Source: Trileptium ribeirensis (lineage: Eukaryota; Nematoda; Enoplea; Enoplida; Thoracostomopsidae). From it: DNA of 16,036 nucleotides. Where the stretch lies: contig JASANE010021043.1 of NCBI GenBank assembly GCA_030248225.1, forward strand, positions 1 through 16,036. The letters are read 5' to 3'. The notes under the pieces are model-generated. The model worked only from the letters and a program-made list of their open reading frames with translations. It did not search any database and was not told the origin of the DNA. The translations under genes were made by a program, and so were the position numbers. Shown here piece after piece: positions 1-8,843 of this stretch. Position 1 is the first letter of the stretch; each line of letters begins with the position of its first letter.

Positions 1-1
1 A

Positions 2-1430
2 TTATATATGCCTTAGCGGCTCAAAAATAACATTTTAATAAGGTATTACGTAACGTAAGGACCTATATCTAGTCAGCCGCTACCTGGCCAACCAAAAACA
101 CGCACTGTTTTCGCACTAATGTCCTCACGAACAATTTTCGAGAATCCTAATTTGATGTTCTAAAGCGTCATTAATGAAGTGCTTGTTTGAGTCGAAATGA
201 TTTTGACCAACTCAGGGTTTTTTAATTTAAGCTCTGCCAATTTTGTGTGTTGTTATATGTCACTGCGCAGTTTTGCGAAATACATACTGTGTTTTTATCA
301 GAAAGTGTTTACAACCATACAAATTTTATCATTGGTGTGATATTTTAACTTTGTTCGAAAAACCGTTCATACAGTTTATTCGACACATTAAATAAAAAAC
401 CTGCCTTCGGATCGTTCGGTAAAAGTTTTCGGAAACTCAACAGACTTTTCTGTTGAGTTTCGATGGTGACACTACCCACCAGAACACACTGATGCTTGTT
501 CGATCATTCGCCTTCCAAAAGGCTACAGTGATTGCGCGTACACTCGGTAAAACGTCGATACCCAAACACAATTTTGAAACAAAAAATAATAAATTTTCGT
601 GGAAGTTACAATGTGGATTTTTGCGAATTTACAGGGAAATGTGTTGGTAAAACAAAATTAAGTTGACCTTCAAGTTCGGCTCGATATAATAATACTGTCC
701 GGTCGATATTACCTGTCATGAAAAGTGACAGTCAGCAACATCTGGAGAAACGTTAGAATAATTCACAGCCCATAATAATAATATTCTAATTCTCAAGTTC
801 TTACAAATTCATTGAGATACTGCAAACCTCATTATTTAAAAAACTTTTCAAATCAGCTCTGTTCTTTTGAATTATTACATAGCTTTCACAAATACTGTTT
901 TGTACGAATGTGAATAAATAATAATTAATTATAACAAAGCATAGGCAAACTGGTTAATCTCAACATACCGCAGGTACATTTAACATAGCTAAATACGGAT
1001 TAGAATCAACGACGTCAGTAGCTGTGCTTTGTTCTGGGTCTTGACTAGTTTTGGAATTATCGTTGCATGGCTGTACTTTTGTGAATACATACGCAATGTT
1101 GAGGAAGAAAAATAATGGTAAAAGTCGAACCATACTACGATTCGTAGGCAGTTGTCAGGAACATTTATGTGACGAGGTTCTGGGAAAGCTGAAAATGTGA
1201 AAAATAGAAAAATTCTTTATGGTCTTTTTATAAGTTGCTGCGGAACATATGTACGTACTACGAGACTGGCCTACATATAAGTTTGCCTTATATTTTTATG
1301 CTATAAACTTTTGATTTGTAATGACTATATGACCATACGGTAGTATTGGAATCGCACAAGATCGGACAGGGAACACTGAATTTTTGACACCACTCACATA
1401 GCATCTCTCTTCTTTCAATGTTTACACCTG
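2..1430 (+). other. Outer left-arm section, no gene recognised
   Basis: This AT-rich DNA has only short frames. The 65-codon frame at 453-650 differs from its mirror (15390-15587) by one substitution (E to K near the end), but so does the DNA around it, so it gives no sign of coding constraint. A perfect short hairpin occurs at about 437-462 (CTCAACAGA, ACTTTT, TCTGTTGAG). Runs such as ATAATAATAATATT near 772-787 are simple AT-rich sequence. The mirror section is about 14610-16036. Confidence 0.6.
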
Positions 1431-1433
1431 CAG

Positions 1434-1585
1434 CTATAGTCAGAAATAGTTGCAAATTTTCCCGAATTGTTCGCGCCAAATTCGCTAATTGCAATTGTAC
1501 TGTTAATTAATTTGTCGCGAACTATTCGAGAACAAATTAGCGAAAAATTTGCTTTTATTTCTGGCCGTATCTGTACATGCAGTTA
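1434..1585. repeat. Nested degenerate inverted repeat, left arm
   Basis: Within the arm, CAGAAATAGTTGCAAATTTT (1441-1460) pairs with the reverse complement of the sequence around 1545-1562, which reads CCAGAAATAAAAGCAAATTT on the other strand. GTTCGCGCCAAATT (1469-1482) pairs with GTTCGCGACAAATT (reverse of 1509-1522). The motif TTCGCTAATT (1481-1490) has its complement AAATTAGCGAA at 1534-1544. The stem is interrupted. It may be the remains of a smaller palindromic element, or of an earlier round of inverted duplication. Confidence 0.6.
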
Positions 1586-2110
1586 CGTACAGAAATGAAA
1601 GCAAAATATCTGGGGTGCAGAACTCACCAAATATTGACTGTCGCCTTACGAACGAGCAAACAAAAAACTATTAAATTACAAAAAAAATTCATTTTCCCAC
1701 AAGCAAGTTGCGAGCGAGCAGCTATCACGGTGTTGAGTACTGTATAACTATTCCGGAATAGTAATTCAGCAGCTTTGAATTTATCGCTTTTTTCGCCTAG
1801 TACATAATGACTTCAAACACAGAGTATGAGGAATGTTTAATTTCAGTTTTATCATCTGGTATGAACGTAAATATCGATTTTACAATTTGCTCTGACTGCG
1901 CAATATAGATTTTCATAACGTAAATTTCCCAGAAATAATAATTTAGTATTAGTATGTAGAGATGCAAAAGTTATTTTTTTACAATTTTGCCAAGAGAAAT
2001 TAAAGCAGATTATTGTAAGCGAAAAATTCGCTAAATGCATTTATTGAGCAACAAATTTTTGAAACATGCTTTCATTTCAGTCCGTAACAAAATTGTACTT
2101 TGTTTGCACG
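1565..2110. repeat. Second-tier inverted repeat pair GCTTTCATTTC..GTAAC, left arm
   Basis: The word GTTACGTACAGAAATGAAAGC (about 1582-1602) returns inverted as GCTTTCATTTCAGTCCGTAAC at about 2069-2089, with two differences. A related pair near 1536-1566 and 1990-2035 shares TTAGCGAA and a GCTTTwATTTCT..GGC string. Together with the stem at 1434-1585 this makes 1434-2110 a cluster of at least three related, partly inverted copies of a 40-60 base unit. A mirrored cluster lies at about 13930-14612. No gene is seen in between. Confidence 0.45.
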
Positions 2111-3008
2111 GCAATATACTACAGAGGCAAATATTACGATTGTGACTTCAGTAGTTTCCAATTTGAATATATGTAAAGGTTTCACATGGTCAATATTCCC
2201 TGTAAACGCAAAATTAAAACTAGTTTAATTATTGTAAATTACATTATAAATTTAACGTTAATTGTAATTTTCTGTCAAAAGGTATGCAATTAAACATGTA
2301 ACTATAAGTAAAATACTCTCAAAACCAGATCTAGAAACCTTCTTACAGCTTCACTTCCAGCCATCAAAATTTGCTAATAAAGTAAGGTCTGAACTCGTGC
2401 CAAAAATGTCTCAGACAAAACCTTTTTCGGTGAAGATGAAACGGTGAAACAAAATACGTCCTTAACAAACACTGCAGACAGCTAGCTCATGCAACTAATT
2501 TCTAAAACATTTTAACGACACGAATACTTCAATTATGCCCTACTGTGCCATAGAATACGTTAGTTGACTCCAACGTTACCACTGTAGCACTTCGTTGTTA
2601 GAACAGGACTGGGAGGACAGATTCAAAAGCGAACCTACATTTACTATTCGATATGAGAAATGTAGATCTCGTATACGTAATGTACGCCAGGTGTTGCTTT
2701 TTACAAGTAAGTTACATTAAATTTTGTAACTAAAAATTTGATACAGTAAAAATATGCAAAAGTTCGCTATTTTACCGTGCAAACACTGCCAGGTGAACGT
2801 GCGATGGTTAAACGTTCTCGTATGGCCATCAATTACGATTTCATCAGTTAGACGTCGCGGCAAACTTAGATTGTGTCGGATTTCAGGAAATTGATATTCG
2901 TTAGCTTTCGGATCATTGGCAACATCTAAGAAGCACTGTGTATAATAACTAAAAAAGTTTAAAATACCAGTTGCTATTATTATGAAATTATAACTCGGTA
3001 CGTAATGT
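2111..3008 (+). other. Left-arm stretch with no gene seen
   Basis: This is AT-rich DNA with frequent stops in every frame. The mirror copy (about 13031-13930) holds a 69-codon frame at 13115-13324 that is broken or shifted in this arm, which argues against coding. No simple repeat, RNA gene or motif stands out. Confidence 0.55.
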
Positions 3009-3108
3009 AATGAAGACTGTTAATCAAATAAAATACGGGAATCACTTCTGGGATCTCCAAATTAAGGGTGTGGGCTTGGCATTCTTCCATAAATGCGCCT
3101 GGCACGGT

Positions 3109-3960
3109 TCGTGCCCCTGGCAAAGTTTTGGGCTTCACCTGCCTGGTTCAAGGATCCCAGAAAATTTTTGTTTCCATAGGAAAAATTTACTATGTTGACA
3201 CAAAAATTATCGACAAAAAGTTCATTTAAAAACCAAAAAATTACATAATTAGGCGTGACTCTACGCACTTTAGGTGCGAACAGCAAGGCCGTTATCGTCA
3301 ATCACGAACTAAATCATGCAAAAATTCGGAGTCAGATTCTGGATTCTGCCATCGCTATTCGCAGTTCAGCGAAATCAACAGACTCCGTGATGTACGATGG
3401 CAAATTGCGTATGCTGTATATTAGCCGATTTCACAGTTGGTCCGCGTTCATCGATTACAATTCCGACTCGCATAGGTATGTGCGGTCTATGAATATATTA
3501 ATGTATGCGACAAAACGCGATTACAAAAAGTTTTTCAGAAGAGTATAAATCGTAAAATAATGATCTCGAAACTGAACCAGAGATCGTGTCAGTAAAATAA
3601 AACCGTGAGTGAACGCGGACATCGTCTTTAAGATCGTATACTGAACTGAGGAAAAAAAGCAACTCAACTGTAAAAAATGGCTCACGCGTATGTTAAAAAC
3701 AGTACCAGACAACAATAACTGTCGCTCGCTCGCGACTCGCTCGAAATCCGATGGTCATTTTTGGCGACTACCGTCTGTTAAAAATGGCTTTTAACTCCAA
3801 TCATAATGACAAAATGTCATGGTAACGTTTCTGGAGCGATTTGAAAATGTTTATCGTTCAAAACCCCAGGTTGAACAGAGAGTTACCCCATTTCATGCCC
3901 CTGGCAAATTCCGGTGCCCTCTGATTCTGAATCTGGCGCCCCACTTCATGCCGCTTCGCA
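3109..3960. repeat. Short dispersed repeat TGCCCCTGGCAAA and CG-dense spot, left arm
   Basis: TGCCCCTGGCAAA occurs at about 3112-3124 and again at 3896-3908, each in a locally GC-richer, Gly/Pro-coding-like context (GGCGCC, TGCCGC, GGCACC nearby). Between them, 3721-3743 is a CG-dense run of GTCGCTCG and GACTCGCTCG words, standing out from AT-rich surroundings. The right arm has all of these mirrored (about 12080-12145, 12300-12322 and 12918-12931). No function is assigned. Confidence 0.4.
3255..3548 (+). other. Unrecognised 97-codon frame kept open in both arms (left copy)
   Basis: This frame reads MTLRTLGANSKAVIVNHELN and ends ATKRDYKKFFRRV. It is one of the longest in the left arm and has no motif, signal peptide or membrane segment that I recognise. 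The mirror frame is 96 codons: a one-base and a net two-base indel (near 3338 and 3353) cancel, so only about a dozen residues change. Elsewhere in the frame I count two amino-acid-changing and one silent difference, which does not look like purifying selection. The antisense strand is also open nearby (3062-3301 and 3521-3715), so low stop density may explain it. It could be a captured exon fragment. Confidence 0.25.
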
Positions 3961-4189
3961 AAATTTTCACATAAGCCAGTTATTTATTCGGAAAATCTTG
4001 CTATATACATACATGTGAAAGAAAAATATAGGACAGCTTATTATGTTCATATCATAAATACCAACTGTTAATATTAAAGCAACATCCCTGGCTCTGAAAA
4101 ATTATGATTAATTACGCAAAATTATTCACTGAATGCGAAAATACGAAGGGCCAAATCTAGAACAGAGATAGTACCGCGTTTATGACCCG

Positions 4190-4640
4190 GTCTGACTCAC
4201 AACCCTAAAAAGCGCTCTTGTTTTACTGTACTCAACATAACAGAGCAGGGCGTTTTGCATTGTTGTTTGTCTGCTCGGACCTTTCGCAGAGACATAGTGG
4301 CAATCTCAGGTGATGGTAAAACAAGCTCAGAAAGTGATCCAGCATCGCCGTAAGGGTTCTGTCAGTAGGCACTTACTCACTCCAAAAGGATCCGCATTTT
4401 ACCCCTTAGGCATACTCCGGCAAAATCTCCTCCATGCGCCGAAGGTGCGCGGGTGATTTTAACAGCAGTAATTCGCCCTAGCAATCATTTAAGGCAAAAC
4501 TCGGTGAAGTAGTGTTCCCACTTGGAATGCGCTTCCTTCTCGTCCCTTCACTTGATAAATGGGTGGGCGGCCGCCACCCCTCCTGTGTCTGCGCCTGACG
4601 AAGCTACGGGTTGACGATTACTCTAAATTCGCCATAAGAA
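4190..4640. other. Less AT-rich block, left arm (possible captured sequence)
   Basis: By eye this stretch has roughly even base composition, against AT-rich DNA on both sides, and includes a GGGCGGCCGCC run near 4564-4574. Agreement with the mirror (about 11425-11855) is about 95%, with indels of one to three bases that would break any frame. I checked it for tRNA, 5S and SINE-like internal promoter boxes and saw none convincing. It could be a copy of a host transcript or an unrelated repeat; no product is recognised. Confidence 0.4.
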
Positions 4641-5511
4641 GGCGATCAGCTGAGTGGAAGGTTGGCAGAATTGTGTTCTACTGCGCTCAGGGGCACGGAT
4701 ATGCTGTGTAGCATCGAAACAGGATGTACGGACCTGTATTATAGTGGTATGTTTCTTTTTGCATAGGGTTCATATGCAGACTGAGCTCTCCAAATTGTGA
4801 AAGTGTGAAACATTCGGGCATTTTTTGGTTCCCCGGTTGGAAACGGGTGCCCGAGACTGATGCCAAATGGGAAATTTTAGGCTAACTCTTAGTTTACTGC
4901 ACCACGGCAAAATTTTCTGTTCTGAATCTGTTCCCAAAGTAAAACGAACAATGGTGGTACAAGGATTGACCCAAATTCCCTTTTGACGTTATATTAGAAC
5001 AAAATTTGTTTAAAAAACAAAAATCGAACAATTTTTTATCTATCTGCAGAACAACGCTTTAGCAATCTCTGAACAGTTCTCGAACGAATCTTGAAAAGGA
5101 GTTAAAAATTCCGTATTTCCGACAAAATTTGACTTTTTCGAAAAAACAACGATCGGACGTCGAGCAAACATTAAACTAGCAGCACACATTTCGTTCGTAT
5201 TGCAGCTCGTAAAAGTTTCGATTTCCGCTCGTAAGTATGTGTGATTTCTACTCTTTTCAATAATATATTATTGCGGGAACAAACCTCTAAGAACATTCTC
5301 GAGTATTTTTGTAATCGGCAGCGGTAACGACAAATATTTCGCCAGATGAGTGATAAATATACCGTTTTCTTCGCCAACAACTTCATAAGCACCGACACCG
5401 CAACTGCTAAAATATAAATCGGAATCGAAAATTATTGTGTGTTTTCACTGCCCACCCAGATATCAAGCGTTACCTACACTACATATAATTAAATATATTA
5501 TAGATGCTCAA
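4641..5511 (+). other. Left-arm stretch with no intact gene
   Basis: The mirror of the first 300 bases carries a 112-codon frame (11097-11435, beginning MDILAPLFVLLWEQIQNRKF) that is disrupted here by substitutions and indels, notably around 4680-4725 where the arms differ strongly. The minus frame at 5171-5398 (75 codons, basic) is likewise not kept in the other arm. Conserved words include ATTTTTTATCTATCTGCAGA near 5031-5050. Nothing is recognised. Confidence 0.45.
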
Positions 5512-5960
5512 TGAAGGTTGAGATTACATCCATCAGGGGTCGGACCCTCCGCCAGCGGGTGGCACGACCCTCTCCCCTTTGCAGAGACACCAACAAACCC
5601 GCGGCGGCGCCGCTGGCACCACCCATCAAGTTTAAGCAAACAATTATTCAATGACCTCCGACGAATGTGAAGCAGTGCAGACGAAATGAAGTTGACAAGA
5701 TGGTGTATGATGATCCACAATGAATATTTTAGTGAACCCGAAACTCATCGGAACGCAGCATCATAGTTGCAGCTGCGTCTGGTAGCGGCACACACCAACA
5801 GCCGCAGGTGGATTTTATGTTCTAAAATGGCGGTTATTATTCGCTGCCTATTTTCCATTACATTTTTGATTTCATATGATGCTGTGTCCCAGAACAGGTA
5901 TATACAGTATAATGAAACTTCCTCAGCACAGAAATTTTGGATAGTACCAGCTGTGTAGCG
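5512..5960 (+). pseudogene. Possible decayed membrane-protein exon, left copy
   Basis: Read forward, parts of this stretch look coding: LIGTQHH, then HTPTAAGGFYVLKWRLLFAA and YFPLHF, with several stops and shifts around them. The fuller version lies in the right arm. A TAAGxFxVL pattern followed by a hydrophobic run weakly recalls the last transmembrane segment of insect gustatory or odorant receptors; that is a resemblance by eye only. The other possibility is a chance hydrophobic frame. The GC-rich part at 5540-5620 differs strongly between the arms. Confidence 0.2.
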
Positions 5961-7265
5961 CTAACTACGCTGTTGTACATTTGTGTACAAACATATAATG
6001 AATTACAAAATAAATACATATACAATGTCATATAAAATGTCATTTCAATATGCAGATACAATAAAATTAGTACATGTAATAAATTACAAACAGTGCGCGG
6101 GGCAAATTGGGGTGAATTTAAAATTTGCATAAAATTAACTAATTCGCTAATTAATTAAATAATTAGCATATTCCGCCAAGTTTTACAGCTTCTGAAATGT
6201 CATATTCGTGAGCAGCAACATCGAAAACCCCGTGTGCAATTTTTTTCATTTCTGAGCAATTTGAAAATTTTCAAATATTAGCTAATTAACTAATCATCAT
6301 GTTTTTAACATCTTAGAATTAATAGTAATAAACACCAGATTCGTAATCGGCACGGCAGGATGTACTATACGCACCATAATAATAACTCTACACGAATAAC
6401 TGAAAAATAGTCACAGTTTTTGTTTAAAATAGTAAAAAAGCTAACACGCTTAACTTATTAGCGGGCTTCCGGTATAGGGGAAGGGGGGGGGCTGACCGTA
6501 CTCTACGAAATTTTGACTCCTATTGGCAACCCCCCATTAAACGCTGACCCCAATTTTTTTTCAGATTTTTAGACCCCAAAAATCCCACATTTTCGACATG
6601 AAACGCTATATTGGGTGTAAAAATTTTCGGCTGCGGCGCGTTAAGAATTTATTATTTCTGAGTACTTTCACTCATGTTCAACACATTTAACGTACAATAT
6701 AATGTGTAAAGAGTCATCTCAAAAAGTAACAAGCAAAAAATAAGCGAAAAAATTCACCCCTATTTGGTCTTTCCCCCTCCAAGGGGAGTGGGCTTTGACC
6801 CTTTGATTTTCAGAAAGTTTGAGCCTTATTTCCGGAGGCCCACAGGAAGCCTTAATTTAAACTAAAATAAATTTTGACAAAACCTATATCTCTTGCACCT
6901 GAAGGATATTAGGTCTTTCAATGAAAAAAAATTTTTTTATAGTACTTATTGAGTTGTTCGATGGACGGACGGACAGAGGGTGCCGATTTCACACCCTTTG
7001 ACGAAAGCAAAAACGCTTCGCTTCGCTCCGCTCAAAAGAATATAAATTTTTTACATTATCGTAAAATGATTGTGTATATATAATTAAAAAACAGAGAGTA
7101 CTGTAAATCAATGCTAGTAGGGCCAAGCCGAAAGCCTGCAGCAAGACATTCTAATTTGTTAAATTATGTTTTGTGTGTACAAGCAATGTATTGCTGCTTG
7201 GAAATACGCAATTATTACTGCTTGGTAATTAGTATTACGTGCATGCAAAAATTATTACACAGTGT
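5961..7265 (+). other. Inner left-arm repeat-rich block, no gene seen
   Basis: This inner block is AT-rich, with repeated TTCGCTAATT/TTAGCTAATT words near 6140-6290, a nine-G run at 6483-6491, a GGAC tandem (GATGGACGGACGGACAGA, 6960-6977) and CGCTTCGCTTCGCTCCGCTC at 7015-7034. The last two are absent or degraded in the other arm. Agreement with the mirror is only about 88%. The end of the block (7072-7263) is again well kept. No reading frame of note. Confidence 0.5.
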
Positions 7266-7667
7266 AGTCATCAGTCTTATGTAATACAATATCGCATGAT
7301 GTGATAGGTTTAGCGAAATTGAAATAGTCTACTCTCAACGACAGATGAGAACATAAAATCCTGACCATCCGCTTTTGTCTACATTTTCTGTTTTGTCATA
7401 ATCATTTCGATATATCAAGTATGTTTTCTGTTTGTTCAGAAATATGGTGGAGTGGATTCGTTTGTGGCCCTGTAAAGAACTGCTCTTTCTGTTGTAATGG
7501 CAATGCACAAATATTTTCAGAGGATAATAAACGGATGACTAAAGATGGAAGAAAGAGAAGAGAAGGACAGAAAAATCAGAAAAGCCTGCTTTCGCAGAAG
7601 AGACACCTTTGTGCAAGGCGCATCTTCGGCTGACTTCATCGGTGTATATACTTGCCGCTTTTACTAT
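7266..7667. other. Loop segment 3' of the transposase, no gene seen
   Basis: This unique DNA lies between the inner end of the left arm and the transposase stop codon. Two overlapping plus-strand frames (7421-7633 and 7545-7799) are open but look like none I know, and the second runs over the antisense of the transposase tail, so both are taken as chance. A purine-rich stretch at about 7543-7580 explains their Lys/Arg/Glu-rich translation. I looked for a hAT-type short terminal repeat or 8-bp target duplication here and found none. Confidence 0.6.
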
Positions 7668-7921
7668 CTATTGACTATCGGTAGGCAAATGTACAGCTCT
7701 GTGCCATTCACGAGCAAATCTGACAGCGGAAAATGTCTCTACATTATCCGGACGGCTAATTTCAATTCGCATTATGTACTCTACAGCATCCGTAGTTAAT
7801 CGCTGTCGGCAACTACTTTGCAGATGATTCGTGATCAAAAATCTCTGTCAGCACCAGCAGTACCAATTGGCAAAACCAGACCTTTTTCAATAATTTCAGT
7901 AACCGCACTACGAGCTTCATT
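7668..7921 (-). other. hAT C-terminal dimerisation domain (two frames)
   Basis: This is the diagnostic end of the transposase remnant. Segment 7921-7838 reads EIIEKGLVLPIGTAGADRDF. After a one-base loss in a T run the frame resumes with LITNHLQSSCRQRLTTDAVE and then YIMRIEISRPDNVETFSAVR, ending REWHRAVHLPTDSQ before the stop. Known: hAT C-termini carry a hydrophobic-Pro-x-x-x-(S/A)-x-x-(E/D)-R-x-F-S pattern, a basic stretch with R-x-(R/S)-L-(S/T), then a hydrophobic M-R-I helix. Here D replaces the usual E before R, and the base after F is lost in the frameshift. The order and spacing fit the domain through which hAT transposases form dimers. Confidence 0.8.
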
Positions 7922-8841
7922 TTAAACACTTTTCAAAGATTCCGCCAAGATAGTTTCATCATCGGCTTTGCGGAAACGGCATAAATCTGGGGTTCAATCA
8001 ATGTTTCTAACAAACTTTGGCATTCAGTTTGATGTCATCATTGCACGTGACGTACTCAAGTTCTGCAATATCGCACATTATGCTCAATCGTTTGTTTAAT
8101 GTATCAGCAGCTAACCCGGTCAAATTTGAAGGTTTCAGAATATCAAATGCGCGCAAGAAATCGTACGGAGAATAGCAATTTATTCCCCCCTTAGTTTATA
8201 CTGTCAATATGTTTTGAACGGGTGCAAAACTAGAAGCCGTGTCTGGCAAAATAAATTCCCTGCCGCGATAAGGTATATATCCACCTCGGTATACTCTTCA
8301 ACTGTTAGAAAAGAAAATGGTCGCCAAAAATTCAATAATACGCCCTCCGTATATACAGTGTTTTCCAATTAGTGATTGCATGCAATACTACGATGGTTCT
8401 TTTTCATGTTGATGAGGGTGCCTACTTGGATCTGAACTGCTCCGAGTACAGCTGCAATGTGTCCGACATATACGTAACAAAATGCACAATTAGCTCAAAA
8501 TTTTTGGCTACTAGCTCAACCGTTCGTTGTAGAATTTTGGCAGAGAACGCGTCCAGGATTTTCGCAGATCTTATGAACAGAGCTGCATACTCTGAAGCAA
8601 CCCCTCTATTACGAAATACATAGTTTGTCTGAATATAGGATTCCAACATTTCTAGGCCGAATTCTCGAATACGCGTCTTCCTTCTATGTCTGTATACATT
8701 ACAAAAATTGTGCACCCTTTCAATGACTAATTCAAACGGCAAAACAGAGAATGCAGACAAGGGGTGTTTATAACAAGCGGAGGCAGGAAGCCAGCAAAGA
8801 ACAACCAACAACATACATATTACCGCATACGATGTACGTAA
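7668..8841 (-). pseudogene. Decayed hAT-superfamily transposase, N-terminus missing
   Basis: An intact hAT protein would cut the element out and reinsert it in the nucleus; this one cannot. Read on the minus strand it survives as segments: 8841-8425 (includes VYRHRRKTRIREFGLEMLES and FSAKILQRTVELVAKN, TAG at 8422-8424); after a frameshift about 8421-8207 with a stop at 8369-8371 and another at 8204-8206; 8195-8010 (SPYDFLRAFDILKPSNLTGL, LNKRLSIMCDIAELEYVTCN; TAG at 8007-8009); another shift, 7993-7838 with TAA at 7922-7924; a last shift in a T run near 7837-7841; then 7841-7671 with TAG at 7668-7670. About 380 codons remain, where an intact protein would have roughly 600-800. The BED-type zinc finger and the first two catalytic acids are not seen. 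The family call rests on the C-terminal motifs and is fairly secure; the subfamily is not determined. Confidence 0.78.
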
Positions 8842-8843
8842 TC

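Larger units (their letters stand above)
2..7265 (+). repeat. Left arm of the giant inverted repeat
   Basis: The left arm begins TTATATATGCCTTAGCGGCT and pairs with the right arm in reverse orientation. Agreement by eye is about 96% over the first 125 bases, close to 99% at 453-650, about 98% to roughly 3.8 kb, about 95% at 4.2-4.6 kb and about 88% from 5.5 kb inward. The last clear pairing is GCATGCAAAAATT followed by a diverged CACAGTGT near 7240-7265. It holds many short reading frames, none with a recognised product, and most mirrored in the other arm only because the DNA is mirrored. Gene-free stretches inside it are described separately. Confidence 0.97.

Noticed and set aside
3062..3301. 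79-codon minus-strand frame, identical in translation in both arms (12739-12978 plus)
   Set aside because: The identity is explained by high DNA identity between arms. The frame overlaps the opposite-strand 97-codon frame, has no motif, and its translation mixes low-complexity stretches with no family resemblance.
3521..3715. 64-codon minus-strand frame identical in both arms (12328-12522 plus)
   Set aside because: It lies in DNA almost identical between arms, is short, and has no recognisable domain. Identity by itself does not indicate coding here.
7421..7799. Overlapping plus-strand frames in the loop as a second gene
   Set aside because: They overlap each other in different frames, rest on a purine-rich stretch, and the second runs antisense across the transposase C-terminus.
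8372..8623. 83-codon plus-strand frame in the loop
   Set aside because: It is antisense to the hAT transposase remnant, which explains its open frame; its translation has no family features.
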